Numbered from the stretch's first letter, positions 1 through 8,084 are shown. The stretch is DNA of 64,000 bases from Geothrix oryzisoli (GCF_022808865.1 NZ_JAKZLB010000002.1:386019-450018), one strand, 5' to 3'. The notes: generated from the letters alone by a model not told the origin. Program-made: numbers and translations.

Positions 1-1625
1 AGGGCGATGGGTGGCGCCGCGGCCATGGGCGGGGCCGGCGCCGGGGCGGGCGGGGTGGGCACCGGCGGGCGGGCGCCGGGCTCGGGCAGGCCCAGGGTCC
101 GGCGGTGGATGCGGGTGGAGCCGGGGAAGAGCTGCTCCGCCATGTCCAGCAGGTGGGTGGCTTCGTACTTCTTGCCGAGCTGGACCAGGGCCTGGGCGCT
201 CTGCACATACTGCATCTGCACCTTGGTCAGGTGGCCGGTGCTGCGGTGCACCGCGACGATGGCTTCGATGAGCGTCAGGTCGGAGGGCTCCAGCTCCAGG
301 GCCTTCTTGTAGGTTTCCACGGCGCGGTCGGCGCTGCCGCTGCGGAGAAGGGCCTCGGCCTCCCGGGAGAGCTGGTCGATGCGCAGGCGCCGGATGGGGT
401 CGAGTTCGGTCTCGCCGCCGCGCCAGGTGCCTTCCTGGACCGCCGGAGCCTCGAAGCCCCCCGAGAAGCTGGGCTGGGCGGGGATCGAGGAGGTCGAGGC
501 GTCGGGCACCGCGCCCAGGGCCCGCAGCTGGCCGGAGAGGTGGCCGATCAGCGACTGGTCATTGGCCTGGTGGGCCAGTCCATAGGCGCTCTGGAGGGCG
601 TGGATCTGGTCGGCCCGGTTGCCGCTCTGGTGGGCGATCTCCGCGAGGAGCGTCCAGGCCTCGACGCTCATGTGGTTCTGCATGGCGGCCCGGAGATTCC
701 GGCCCACCGCGTCCCCGGAGCCCCGGCGGGCGAGCTCACGGGCAATGGGGGCGAACAGCCGGAGTCCCTCTTCGGCCCGATCCATGTTCACCAGGTTCCG
801 GAGGGCCTTCTCGGCGAGCGGGAGCGATTTCTCCGGGATCTGCGCGATCTCGCCCAGCGCTTCCAGGGCGTGCTCCGGATGGCCGCTGCGGAGTTCGATC
901 TCCGCCAGCGCCTCCAGCAGCTCCGTGTCCTTGGGATTCTTGGCCAGACCCTCGCGCAGGTGGTTGGCCGCCAGCGCGTAGTCGCCCTGGATCACCCCGA
1001 GCCGGCTCTGGGTGAGGAAGACCTGGGGCGTGGAGATCATCGACTTGGCGCGTTCGAGGATCAGGTTCGCCTCGCCGTGCATCTGCTCCATGGCGAAGGA
1101 CTCGGCCACCTCGAGGTAGATGCCCGCCGCGCGGTCCTTCATGCCCTCCTTGTTGTAGAGGTCCGCGAGCTTGACCTTCATCTTCAGGTTCTTGGGGTCG
1201 AGGTCGACGACTTTGTTGAACTCCTCCAGGGCCCGCTTGATGAGGCCCTTCTTCTGGAAGTGCTCGGCCACCTGCAGGTGCACCTTCACCGCATCGGTGA
1301 CCTTGTTCATCTGGCGGTAGAGGTCCGCCAGGCGCTGGGCCGCGTCGATGTCCTCCGGCGCGTTCCGCACGACTTTCTGGAAGATGGCCGCCGCCCGGGC
1401 GTGGAAGCCGTCCCGCTCGTAGGCGGTGCCCAGGCGCTTGTGGATCTCGACGCCCTCCCGCGTCCGGCCGATCTGCACGTAGAGGTCGCCGATCTGGTTG
1501 AGGGTCGAGTAGTCCTTGGGGTTGTCATCGACGAGTTTGTGGAACTCCTCGATGGCCCGGTCGACCTTTCCCGCCGTCAAGAGCTTGTCGGCTTCCTTCT
1601 TGACTTTGACGCGATCAATGGCCAT
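1..1625 (-). CDS. TPR-repeat protein (C-terminus cut by window edge)
   Basis: About 540 residues lie in the window and the frame is still open at position 1, so the C-terminus is missing. From the N-terminus the protein is a string of 34-residue tetratricopeptide repeats with the usual pattern (for example DLYVQIGRTREGVEIHKRLG and LADLYNKEGMKDRAAGIYLE), a spacer at about residues 385-410, more TPRs, then a Pro/Ala-rich stretch at the edge. There is no signal peptide. The ATG at 1625 has GAGG 6 nt upstream, and a TACACT -10-like hexamer lies at 1659-1664, so it may have its own promoter below cdd. TPR arrays are protein-binding scaffolds; the partner cannot be inferred. Confidence 0.85.
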   Translation of the reverse strand, partial: MAIDRVKVKKEADKLLTAGKVDRAIEEFHKLVDDNPKDYSTLNQIGDLYVQIGRTREGVEIHKRLGTAYERDGFHARAAAIFQKVVRNAPEDIDAAQRLADLYRQMNKVTDAVKVHLQVAEHFQKKGLIKRALEEFNKVVDLDPKNLKMKVKLADLYNKEGMKDRAAGIYLEVAESFAMEQMHGEANLILERAKSMISTPQVFLTQSRLGVIQGDYALAANHLREGLAKNPKDTELLEALAEIELRSGHPEHALEALGEIAQIPEKSLPLAEKALRNLVNMDRAEEGLRLFAPIARELARRGSGDAVGRNLRAAMQNHMSVEAWTLLAEIAHQSGNRADQIHALQSAYGLAHQANDQSLIGHLSGQLRALGAVPDASTSSIPAQPSFSGGFEAPAVQEGTWRGGETELDPIRRLRIDQLSREAEALLRSGSADRAVETYKKALELEPSDLTLIEAIVAVHRSTGHLTKVQMQYVQSAQALVQLGKKYEATHLLDMAEQLFPGSTRIHRRTLGLPEPGARPPVPTPPAPAPAPPMAAAPPIA

Positions 1626-1658
1626 TCACTGCCTCGGGATGCCTGGCTGGGTTCGGAA

Positions 1659-1664
1659 AGTGTA
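1659..1664 (-). promoter_or_regulatory. Candidate -10 (TACACT) for the TPR gene
   Basis: The minus strand reads TACACT 34 nt before the TPR start codon. It matches the TAnnnT pattern recurring before genes in this window. No convincing -35 was found. Confidence 0.3.
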
Positions 1665-1702
1665 GGCGGGGGGGAGAGGCTTGGATAGATCCATGGACGT
1701 AG

Positions 1703-2119
1703 TTACAGGAAGTTGCGGCCCGTGAAACTGTGGGGCAGCAGCTCCTCCAGTCGGTGGAGCTCCCGGGAACTGCGGTTGGCGAGGAGGACCGGCAGGCCCT
1801 CGGCGAACTCGGCCAGGGCCTGCCGGCAGGCGCCGCAGGGCGGAGTCAGCGCGGGCACATCGGTCACCACCACCGCGGCCACCAGACCCCCGGGGCGCAG
1901 ACCCGCGGCGACGGCCGCACTGAGGGCCCCCCGCTCGGCGCAGAGGGTGACGGGGTAGGCGGCGTTCTCCACATTGCAGCCGGCGACGATCTCGCCGGAC
2001 GCGGTCAACAGCGCCGCCCCGACCTGGAAGTGGGAGTAGGGGGCGTGGGCGTGGGCCCGGGCCTTCCAGGCCGCCTCCAGCAGGGGGGTCCAGGCGGGGG
2101 ATTGGGGATGGTCGAACAC
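1703..2119 (-). CDS. cdd: Cytidine deaminase
   Basis: Hydrolytic deamination of cytidine and deoxycytidine to uridine in pyrimidine salvage; cytosolic. The 138-residue product has the zinc site typical of small homotetrameric enzymes: Cys60 with Glu62 in the TLCAERGA motif (Glu is the proton shuttle) and Cys95/Cys98 in PPCGACRQ. GCNVENAAYP before it is the nucleoside-binding strand. The start chosen is GTG with AGGAGG 5 nt upstream (2125-2130). The open frame runs much further upstream but there it overlaps the DUF58 gene. It lies 20 nt below the DUF58 stop, so the two are probably cotranscribed. Confidence 0.93.
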   Translation of the reverse strand: MFDHPQSPAWTPLLEAAWKARAHAHAPYSHFQVGAALLTASGEIVAGCNVENAAYPVTLCAERGALSAAVAAGLRPGGLVAAVVVTDVPALTPPCGACRQALAEFAEGLPVLLANRSSRELHRLEELLPHSFTGRNFL

Positions 2120-2139
2120 CGGCGCCTCCTGCGTCGCCT

Positions 2140-3084
2140 TCAGCTTAACGGAGGTTCCGCCGAGGCAGGCTGCTCCCGGGCCTCCTCCGCCTGGACCAGG
2201 GCCAGGGCCCGCCAGCAGGGCGTGTGCCCGCGGATCTCGCGCGCCTGGGTGGCGCCGTGCAGTTCCAGGCTGACCTCCCGCTTCTGGAGCCGGGCCTGGA
2301 GGACGGCGCCGGAGAGCCGCTCCAGCTCCCGCTCGAAGGGCCGGCCCGGGGCCCAGGCTGTGAGGTCGAGCCTCAGGTGCAGCCCCTGGGGTCGCTCCTC
2401 CTGGAACGTGCGCACCCATAGCTGGCCCCGCTGGGCTGTCCGCTTCCAGTGGACGCGGCCAGGAGGGTCCCCCGCCCGCCAGGGCCGCGCCCCCTCCGGG
2501 CTGCTGGTCCCCTCCTGGGTCACGGTGCGACGGCCCTCGCCCCGCCAGCCCGCGGGCGAGGCCGGGGGCGTGCGGGGATGGGGCAGGATGAGCAGTTCCT
2601 GGTCCAGGTCGAGGAACCGGGCCTTCTCCACGAGCCCGAAGGGGTAGCGGGTGCGCAGTTCGAGGCGGCGCGCCCGGCTCCACCCGCGGTGGCCGGCCCG
2701 GGCGTGGAGGACCACGAGGGTCTCCCCGTCGCCGGCGGTCCGGTCCAGGAAGCCGGGATCCACCTGGGCGTCGTCCAGCGAGAGGTGCAGTTCCAGGCCC
2801 CGGATCCGGGCCCGGCCCTGGTGCTGGAGGCGTAGCCGGAGGCCGCCGCGCACCCGGGCGAACAGGTTGCCCTCCTCCAGGCCCGCGACCCGGAGGCCCT
2901 GCAGGGCCCGGCGGCTCAGCACCCCGGACACCAGGAACAGGCCCAGCATCAGGGAGAACACCAGGTAGAGGAGGTTGTTGCCCGTGTTCACGGCGAAGGC
3001 CCCCACGGCCAGCAGAGCCAGCACACACTCCACGCCCAGCCCCGTGAGGGAGAGGCGCAGGCGGCGGTCGCTCCAGAGCCTCAC
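2140..3084 (-). CDS. DUF58 family protein
   Basis: 314 residues. Two hydrophobic segments (about residues 10-55, with NTGNNLLYLVFSLMLGL) anchor the protein. The soluble remainder carries the DUF58 signature RPWRAGDPPGRVHWKRTAQR followed by LWVRTFQEE, around residues 205-235. DUF58 proteins usually accompany MoxR ATPases and von Willebrand A proteins in envelope or assembly roles; no moxR gene is next to it here, so function stays open. The GTG start has GGAGG 6 nt upstream (3091-3095). The start overlaps the stop of a 69-codon open frame (3081-3290) by GTGA; see findings. Confidence 0.82.
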   Translation of the reverse strand: MRLWSDRRLRLSLTGLGVECVLALLAVGAFAVNTGNNLLYLVFSLMLGLFLVSGVLSRRALQGLRVAGLEEGNLFARVRGGLRLRLQHQGRARIRGLELHLSLDDAQVDPGFLDRTAGDGETLVVLHARAGHRGWSRARRLELRTRYPFGLVEKARFLDLDQELLILPHPRTPPASPAGWRGEGRRTVTQEGTSSPEGARPWRAGDPPGRVHWKRTAQRGQLWVRTFQEERPQGLHLRLDLTAWAPGRPFERELERLSGAVLQARLQKREVSLELHGATQAREIRGHTPCWRALALVQAEEAREQPASAEPPLS

Positions 3085-3349
3085 GCGGCGCCTCCGCCTG
3101 ATGCACGCCGCGCCAGCTCCGGCGCGCTCAGCTTGCCGGGGCGGAGCCCCCCTGCGCTGCGCCGTTCGGGCTTCGGCTTGACTCGGACCCTTGGCGCTCG
3201 ACCCTTCGGGACCGCCTGCTTCGCGGCCGGTCCCATCCGCCTCCGGTGGATGGTTGCCCAAGTGGCACTTCGCTCCTGCTTCGTGCTCATGGTCTCCAGC
3301 CTACCCTCCGGAGCCGCCTGCTAGCATGGACCTTCTCCCCAAGGCTCCC
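3085..3349. other. Divergent intergenic region with GC hairpins
   Basis: The longest gene-poor gap in the window, between the divergent DUF58 and permease genes. It holds short hairpin-forming words (for example GGGGCGGAGCCCC near 3135) of the type seen in dispersed intergenic repeats. It also holds a TAGGCT -10-like word on the minus strand (3298-3303) and a TAGCAT one on the plus strand (3322-3327). A 69-codon minus-strand open frame spans most of it; its reality is uncertain. Confidence 0.4.
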
Positions 3350-4924
3350 ATGTACAACCGTCTCTTCCGGACCAAGACTTTGGAACAGCTGCGCGCCAGC
3401 GCAGAGGAGCCGGAGCACCAGCTCAAGAAGAACCTCACGGCCTTCGACCTCACGATGTTCGGCATCGGCGCCATCATCGGCGCGGGCATCTTCTCGAGCA
3501 TCGGCACCGCAGCCGCCGGGAACATGGCCGACGGCCGGCTGCCGGCCGGTCCCGGTCTCGTGCTCAGCATCCTCATCGTGGCCCTCATCTGCGGCTTCAC
3601 GGCCCTGGCCTATGCGGAACTGGCCTCCATGATCCCCGTGTCCGGCAGCGCCTACACCTACGCCTACGCCACCCTGGGCGAGCTGATGGCCTGGATCATC
3701 GGCTGGGACCTGCTGCTGGAGTACGCCATCTCCAACGTGGCCGTGGCCATCTCCTGGGGCGACTACGCCCGCAGCTTCCTGTCCACGGTGCTGCACGTGG
3801 ACATTCCCGGCTGGCTGGGCATGGACCCCCGGAGCGCCCTGAAGCTGGTCCAGGGCGTGCCCGCCATGGAACTCGGGACCAAGCTGCAGGTCCTGGCGCA
3901 GGCCAAGGCGGGGTTGGCCGACGGCGCCGCCATCTTCGCCAACTGGGAGGTGGTGAAGGTCGCGCCCGCGGTGGCGGGGTTCCCCATCACCATCAACCTC
4001 CTGGCGGTGATCATCACCATCCTGATCACCTGGCTCTGCTACATCGGCATCAAGGAAAGCGCCCGGGTGAACGGGGTCATGGTGGTCATCAAGGTGATCA
4101 TCCTGCTGGCGGTGGTGGGTCTCGGCATCAAGTTCATCAGCCCCGCCAACTGGCATCCCTTCGTGCCCCACGGGTGGCGCGGCATCCAGGCCGGTGCCGC
4201 CATCATCTTCTTCGCCTTCATCGGCTTCGACGCCGTGAGCACCACCGCGGAGGAATGCCGGAACCCCGGGAAGGACCTCCCTCGGGGCATTCTCGGCTCC
4301 CTGGTCATCTGCACGGTCATCTACGCCGCCGTGGCGCTGGTGGTGACGGGGATGCTGCACTACACCAAGCTGGGCGGCATCGCGGATCCGCTGGCCTACA
4401 TCTTCACCCAGCACAAGATGGCCGGCATCGCCGCCGTCATCAGCTTCGGGGCCGTCATCGCCACCACGGCCGCCCTCCTCGTCTACCAGGTGGGCCAGCC
4501 GCGCATCTTCCTGAGCATGAGCCGCGATGGCCTGCTGGGCTCCTGGTTCGGCAAGGTCCACGACCGCTACAAGACCCCTTCCCACGCCACGGTGCTCACG
4601 GGCTTCCTGGTGGCCATCCCGGCGGCCCTGCTCAACATCGACGAGGTGGTGGAGCTGGCCAACATCGGCACCCTCTTCGCCTTCGTCATCGTCTGCCTGG
4701 CAGTGCTGATCCTGCGGAAGCGCCGCCCGGAGGCGCCCCGGAAGTTCGTCATGCCCTTCGCCTGGATCGTGGCGCCCCTGGGCATCCTGGGCTGCTTCTG
4801 GATCGCCCGGGGCCTGCCCGCCCTCACCTGGTACCGGTTCTTCGCCTGGCTGGGCATCGGGCTGGTGATCTACTTCTTCTTCGGCTCGCGGAACAGCCGG
4901 CTCGCGACACCGGCCGGTTCCTGA
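3350..4924 (+). CDS. APC-family amino acid permease
   Basis: A 524-residue, roughly 12-helix cytoplasmic-membrane transporter. The first helix has the substrate-binding signature FGIGAIIGAGIFSSIG, preceded by the soluble lead LFRTKTLEQL seen in the YfnA/CAT branch (cationic or neutral amino acid uptake, proton-coupled). Later helices include GFTALAYAELASMIPVSGSA and FFAFIGFDAVSTTAEECRNP, both family hallmarks. An ATG at 3326 is in frame. I prefer 3350 because AAGG lies 5 nt before it and a TAGCAT -10-like word overlaps 3326. Substrate cannot be fixed from sequence. Riboflavin synthase follows after 28 nt. Confidence 0.9.
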   Translation: MYNRLFRTKTLEQLRASAEEPEHQLKKNLTAFDLTMFGIGAIIGAGIFSSIGTAAAGNMADGRLPAGPGLVLSILIVALICGFTALAYAELASMIPVSGSAYTYAYATLGELMAWIIGWDLLLEYAISNVAVAISWGDYARSFLSTVLHVDIPGWLGMDPRSALKLVQGVPAMELGTKLQVLAQAKAGLADGAAIFANWEVVKVAPAVAGFPITINLLAVIITILITWLCYIGIKESARVNGVMVVIKVIILLAVVGLGIKFISPANWHPFVPHGWRGIQAGAAIIFFAFIGFDAVSTTAEECRNPGKDLPRGILGSLVICTVIYAAVALVVTGMLHYTKLGGIADPLAYIFTQHKMAGIAAVISFGAVIATTAALLVYQVGQPRIFLSMSRDGLLGSWFGKVHDRYKTPSHATVLTGFLVAIPAALLNIDEVVELANIGTLFAFVIVCLAVLILRKRRPEAPRKFVMPFAWIVAPLGILGCFWIARGLPALTWYRFFAWLGIGLVIYFFFGSRNSRLATPAGS

Positions 4925-4952
4925 GGACCAATTGCGGCATGATGGAAGGGTC

Positions 4953-5603
4953 ATGTTCACTGGCCTGATCCGGCACCTCGGCACCCTTGAATCCCGCTCG
5001 GCCCGGCCGGGCGGGGCGCGGTTGCGGATCGGGGCCCCGGCGGACCTGCTGGCGCGCGCCGAGCTGGGTGCCAGCATCGCCGTGAACGGGGCCTGTCTCA
5101 CCAGCGTGGCCGTGGATGGCCGGGCCTGGGAGGCGGACCTCAGCGAAGAGACTTTGGCGAAGACCACCCTGGGCCGCCTGCCCCTGGGCGCCGCGGTGCA
5201 TCTGGAACCGGCCCTGCGGGTGGGCGATCCCCTGGACGGGCACCTCGTCTCGGGCCATGTGGATGGAGTCGGACAGCTGGTGTCCCGCCCGCAGGGCCAG
5301 CGGGGCGTGGACGAGGGTATCTGGCGCTTCTCGATGCCCCTGGACCTGGCGCCCATGACCGCCGCCAAGGGCTCCATCGCCGTGGACGGCATCTCCCTGA
5401 CAGTGGTGGACTGCGGCACGGACTGGTTCACCGTGGCCCTCATCCCGGAGACCGTGAAGCGCACGGCCATGGATGGCCTGCGCCCCGGCGAGGCCGTGAA
5501 TCTGGAGGCCGATCCCATCGGGCGCTTCGTGGCCCGCGCCCTGGCCCTCCACGGCAGCGGCGAGAAGCTGGCCCGCTTCGCCCAGGGTGGCTGGAACGGC
5601 TGA
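4953..5603 (+). CDS. ribE: Riboflavin synthase, alpha subunit
   Basis: Dismutation of two 6,7-dimethyl-8-ribityllumazines to riboflavin and 5-amino-6-ribitylaminouracil, the last step of riboflavin synthesis; cytosolic homotrimer. The 216-residue length fits. Both lumazine-binding repeats are visible: MFTGLI at the N-terminus with VNGACLTS at 44-51, then SGHVDGVGQLV around 100-110 with VDGISLTVVD in the second barrel. The start is placed at MFTGLI, with GGAAGGG upstream. No other rib gene is nearby. Confidence 0.95.
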   Translation: MFTGLIRHLGTLESRSARPGGARLRIGAPADLLARAELGASIAVNGACLTSVAVDGRAWEADLSEETLAKTTLGRLPLGAAVHLEPALRVGDPLDGHLVSGHVDGVGQLVSRPQGQRGVDEGIWRFSMPLDLAPMTAAKGSIAVDGISLTVVDCGTDWFTVALIPETVKRTAMDGLRPGEAVNLEADPIGRFVARALALHGSGEKLARFAQGGWNG

Positions 5604-5645
5604 CCCGCAGAGGCCGTGCTGGGCCACCCGCATGCCGGGCTGATT

Positions 5646-5674
5646 TTGACGGGGATGCCGCCGCGCAGTAGATT
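5646..5674 (+). promoter_or_regulatory. Candidate sigma70-type promoter for the lipoprotein trio
   Basis: TTGACG (5646-5651) and TAGATT (5669-5674) are separated by 17 nt, 36 nt before the GTG start of the first lipoprotein. Confidence 0.45.
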
Positions 5675-5710
5675 GACGGCAGCACGCCCATCCTCCTGCC
5701 CCGAGACCCC

Positions 5711-6121
5711 GTGTCCCCTCGAGCCCTCCTCCCGATGCTCTCCTTTGGTTTGGTCCTGGGGGTGGCCTGTGTCAGCCCCAGCGTGAGGCAGGAGAAGGCG
5801 CGGGCTTTCGAGACCGGGCTGCTGGGACCCATCGAGGATGGGCGGACCACCCGCCAGGAGGTTCTGCTGCGGCTCGGCTCGCCTTCCTCGGCCTTCGAGG
5901 GGGGCCGGATCCTCACCTACGATTTCGTGGTGGATCTGGATGGGGAGTGGCGCCGGGCCGGGAGCGGCCGGGCGAGCGACTGGGCCTATCCCCATCCGCG
6001 CACCGCAAGCCTGGTGCTGGTGTTCGGCCCGGATGACCGCCTGGTCCGGCACAGCCTGGTGAAGGATCTGCGCCAGCCTGATCCTCCCATCCAGGAGGCG
6101 GCGGCCCCGCCGCCCAGCTAG
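5711..6121 (+). CDS. Small lipoprotein, BamE/SmpA-like fold, copy 1
   Basis: 136 residues with a hydrophobic signal ending in the lipobox LGVAC (Cys at about residue 20). The core, DGRTTRQEVLLRLGSPSSAF then GGRILTYDF and a C-terminal strand SLVLVFGPDDRLVRHSLV, resembles the short alpha-beta fold of BamE/SmpA/OmlA lipoproteins (helix with xxR(Q/E)xVLxxLGxP, then paired strands). That link is inference from pattern only. The GTG start is chosen because it directly precedes the signal peptide. First of three tandem paralogues, with 6 nt to the next. Confidence 0.78.
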   Translation: MSPRALLPMLSFGLVLGVACVSPSVRQEKARAFETGLLGPIEDGRTTRQEVLLRLGSPSSAFEGGRILTYDFVVDLDGEWRRAGSGRASDWAYPHPRTASLVLVFGPDDRLVRHSLVKDLRQPDPPIQEAAAPPPS

Positions 6122-6127
6122 CTTCCC

Positions 6128-6508
6128 ATGGAGTCTGCCTTGGGCCTCTCCCTTCCCCTCGGTCCCTGCCTGGGCCTGGCCCTCCTGGTGGGCTGCGCTC
6201 CGCCGCAGCTGAGGCAGGCGGCGCCGGCGGAGATCCAGGCGGAGTGGCTGGCCTTCCTGAGCGACGGGAAGACCACGCGGGAGGAGGTGCTGCTCCGGCT
6301 CGGAACGCCCAGCGCACAGCTCGAGGGGGAGCGGATCCTCACCTATGCCTTCGCGCGGAACGCGGCGGGCGCCCGGAACTCCGTGGGGCGGCGCTGGGGC
6401 CAGGCGCAGAAGATGCCCGTGTTCACCGATCCCCACATCGGCAGCCTGGTGCTGGTCTTCGCGGCGGACGGCCGGCTGGTCCGCCACAGCCTCGTGGTGT
6501 CCGAATGA
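6128..6508 (+). CDS. Small lipoprotein, BamE/SmpA-like fold, copy 2
   Basis: 126 residues; signal peptide with lipobox LLVGC. It is closely related to the preceding gene: DGKTTREEVLLRLGTPSAQL, ERILTYAF and the ending SLVLVFAADGRLVRHSLV align almost residue for residue with copy 1. Between them it carries a copy-specific loop (ARNAAGARNSVGRRWGQAQK). The stop overlaps the start of copy 3 in ATGA, so the two are translationally coupled. Likely an outer-membrane-facing lipoprotein; function unknown. Confidence 0.78.
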   Translation: MESALGLSLPLGPCLGLALLVGCAPPQLRQAAPAEIQAEWLAFLSDGKTTREEVLLRLGTPSAQLEGERILTYAFARNAAGARNSVGRRWGQAQKMPVFTDPHIGSLVLVFAADGRLVRHSLVVSE

Positions 6509-6909
6509 GGCGCCCTCCGGGACTGCTCCTGGGCATCCTGGCCCTGTCCCTCCAGACCGGATGCCTGATCTGGCCCTTCCCGACCGGAGACATGCTCGCC
6601 GGACGGGGCCGGATCACCCCGCAGTATGTCTCCTCCCTCCAGGTGGGCCGGTCCACGCGGGAGGACGTGCTGCTCCACCTGGGGGAGCCGGACGAGGTGG
6701 TGGACGGCGGGAGGACCCTCGTCTACCGCTGGACCGAAGTGCGGGGCTTCCTCGCCGCAGGGGGCTATGGGGGAGCGGTGGCGATTCCCTTCTCCGGCCA
6801 CCGGGCGCTGAGGCTCGAGTTCGGGCCCGACGCACGCCTGGCCCGCCTTGCCTTCGAGCATGGCGCGCCCGGATCGCCAGCCGGGCCGGTTCCCGCCGCG
6901 GAGCCCTGA
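6505..6909 (+). CDS. Small lipoprotein, BamE/SmpA-like fold, copy 3
   Basis: 134 residues, starting at the ATG that overlaps the stop of copy 2. Signal peptide with lipobox LQTGC. The repeated core is VGRSTREDVLLHLGEPDEVV, GGRTLVYRWTEV and LRLEFGPDARLARLAF. It is more divergent than copies 1 and 2 and has a glycine-rich insertion (AAGGYGGAVAIPFSG). Together the trio looks like a local gene family expanded by tandem duplication. The smpB gene converges on it 18 nt downstream. Confidence 0.78.
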   Translation: MRRPPGLLLGILALSLQTGCLIWPFPTGDMLAGRGRITPQYVSSLQVGRSTREDVLLHLGEPDEVVDGGRTLVYRWTEVRGFLAAGGYGGAVAIPFSGHRALRLEFGPDARLARLAFEHGAPGSPAGPVPAAEP

Positions 6910-6927
6910 GGCCGCGCCCGGTGCCGG

Positions 6928-7383
6928 CTACTCCCGGGCGCCCTTCCGGATGCGGTCCATCTCGCGCTTCTGCTCGCGCTGCTTCAGGGCTTCGCGCTTG
7001 TCGCCGACGGCCTTGCCTTCGGCCAGGGCGACCTTCACCTTGATCTTCCCCTGCTCGTTCAGGTAGATGGCCAGGGGGATGATGGTGAGCCCCTTGCGCA
7101 CGACCTTGGCGGTCATCTTGGTGATCTCGGCCTTGTGCAGCAGCAGCTTGCGGGGCCGCAGCGGGTCATGGTTGGCGTAGGTGCCGAACTCGTAGGGCGA
7201 GATGTGGGCCTGCTTGAGCCACAGCTCCCCGGCCACCGCATCCACGTAGGCATCCTGCAGCTGGCCCAGGCCCGCCCGCAGGGCCTTCACCTCGGTGCCC
7301 TGGAGCGCGATCCCCGCCTCCCAGGTCTCCAGGACGTGGTAGTTGTGCAGGGCTTTGCGGTTGCGGACCAGATCCTCACTCAT
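6928..7383 (-). CDS. smpB: SsrA-binding protein SmpB
   Basis: 151 residues. Binds tmRNA and delivers it to stalled ribosomes for trans-translation. Family landmarks are present in order: NRKALHNYHVLETWEAGIAL, LQGTEVKALRAG, YANHDPLRPRKLLLH (tmRNA-binding surface), ITKMTAKVVRKGLTIIPLA and the basic C-terminal tail that folds in the decoding centre. The ATG at 7383 has no Shine-Dalgarno. A TACACT -10-like word sits only 6 nt upstream (7390-7395), which suggests a leaderless transcript. tmRNA itself is not in this window. Confidence 0.96.
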   Translation of the reverse strand: MSEDLVRNRKALHNYHVLETWEAGIALQGTEVKALRAGLGQLQDAYVDAVAGELWLKQAHISPYEFGTYANHDPLRPRKLLLHKAEITKMTAKVVRKGLTIIPLAIYLNEQGKIKVKVALAEGKAVGDKREALKQREQKREMDRIRKGARE

Positions 7384-7389
7384 GGGTCC

Positions 7390-7409
7390 AGTGTATCCGC
7401 CGGTAGACT
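7390..7409. promoter_or_regulatory. Divergent -10 elements for smpB (minus) and dedA (plus)
   Basis: TACACT on the minus strand (7395-7390) lies 6 nt before the smpB ATG, and TAGACT on the plus strand (7404-7409) lies 18 nt before the dedA ATG. Both are followed by GG, the recurring TAnnCTGG word of this window. Confidence 0.4.
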
Positions 7410-7427
7410 GGGGTTTTCGGATCGCCC

Positions 7428-8084
7428 ATGCTCCAGAAGCTCCTCGCTCCCGTCATTGCCTGGATGGTGGCCCTCATGGCCGCCATGGGGCCCCTGGGCG
7501 TCATGCTGCTCATGGCCATCGAGAGCGCCTGCATCCCGCTGCCCAGCGAGGTGATCATGCCCTTCGCGGGCTACCTGGCCTACAAGGGGCAGCTCACCTT
7601 CTTCGGCCTCGGTGCGGGCAGCCCCGTGGCCCAGATCTGGATCGCCGGCGTCTTCGGGGCCCTGGGCTGCAACCTGGGCAGCATCCCGGCCTACGAGGTC
7701 GGCGCCTGGGGCGGCCGCCGCGCCATCGAGAAGTACGGCCGCTACATCTGGCTGCACACGGGCCACCTGGACCAGGCCCACCGCTTCTTCGAGCGCTTCG
7801 GCTCCGAGGCCATCATCATCGGCCGCCTGCTGCCCGTGGTGCGCACCTTCATCGCCCTGCCCGCCGGCATCGCCCGCATGGACCGCACCCGCTTCCACCT
7901 CTACACCTTCATCGGCAGCCTGCCCTGGTGCCTGGTCCTCGCCTGGATCGGCTACAAGCTTGGCGAGAAGTGGAACACCCTGGGCCAGTACTTCCACAAG
8001 CTGGATGCGGTCATCGGCGTGCTGATCGTGGCCGGCGTGGCGTGGTTCGTCTACGACCACCTTAAGCACAGAAGCAAGGGCTGA
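7428..8084 (+). CDS. DedA/SNARE-associated family membrane protein
   Basis: 218 residues, polytopic. DedA members are undecaprenyl-phosphate or phospholipid translocases and are needed for envelope homeostasis. The two characteristic re-entrant motifs are present: ESACIPLPSEVIMPFAGYLA near the N-terminus, and GRLLPVVRTFIALPAGIARM at about residues 138-157. The C-terminus ends in basic residues. Its TGA abuts the stop of the convergent pip gene with no gap, so a shared terminator is unlikely. The start is the ATG preceding the first amphipathic helix; no clear Shine-Dalgarno. Confidence 0.9.
   Translation: MLQKLLAPVIAWMVALMAAMGPLGVMLLMAIESACIPLPSEVIMPFAGYLAYKGQLTFFGLGAGSPVAQIWIAGVFGALGCNLGSIPAYEVGAWGGRRAIEKYGRYIWLHTGHLDQAHRFFERFGSEAIIIGRLLPVVRTFIALPAGIARMDRTRFHLYTFIGSLPWCLVLAWIGYKLGEKWNTLGQYFHKLDAVIGVLIVAGVAWFVYDHLKHRSKG

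Noticed and set aside
3085-3349. Riboswitch or RNA gene in the longest intergenic gap
   Set aside because: Only short GC hairpins and repeat-like words are present. No conserved riboswitch core or tRNA cloverleaf was recognised.
3287-6487. A minus-strand open frame of about 1,060 codons opposite the permease and ribE
   Set aside because: No recognisable motif, composition typical of antisense translation, and it covers clear plus-strand genes.
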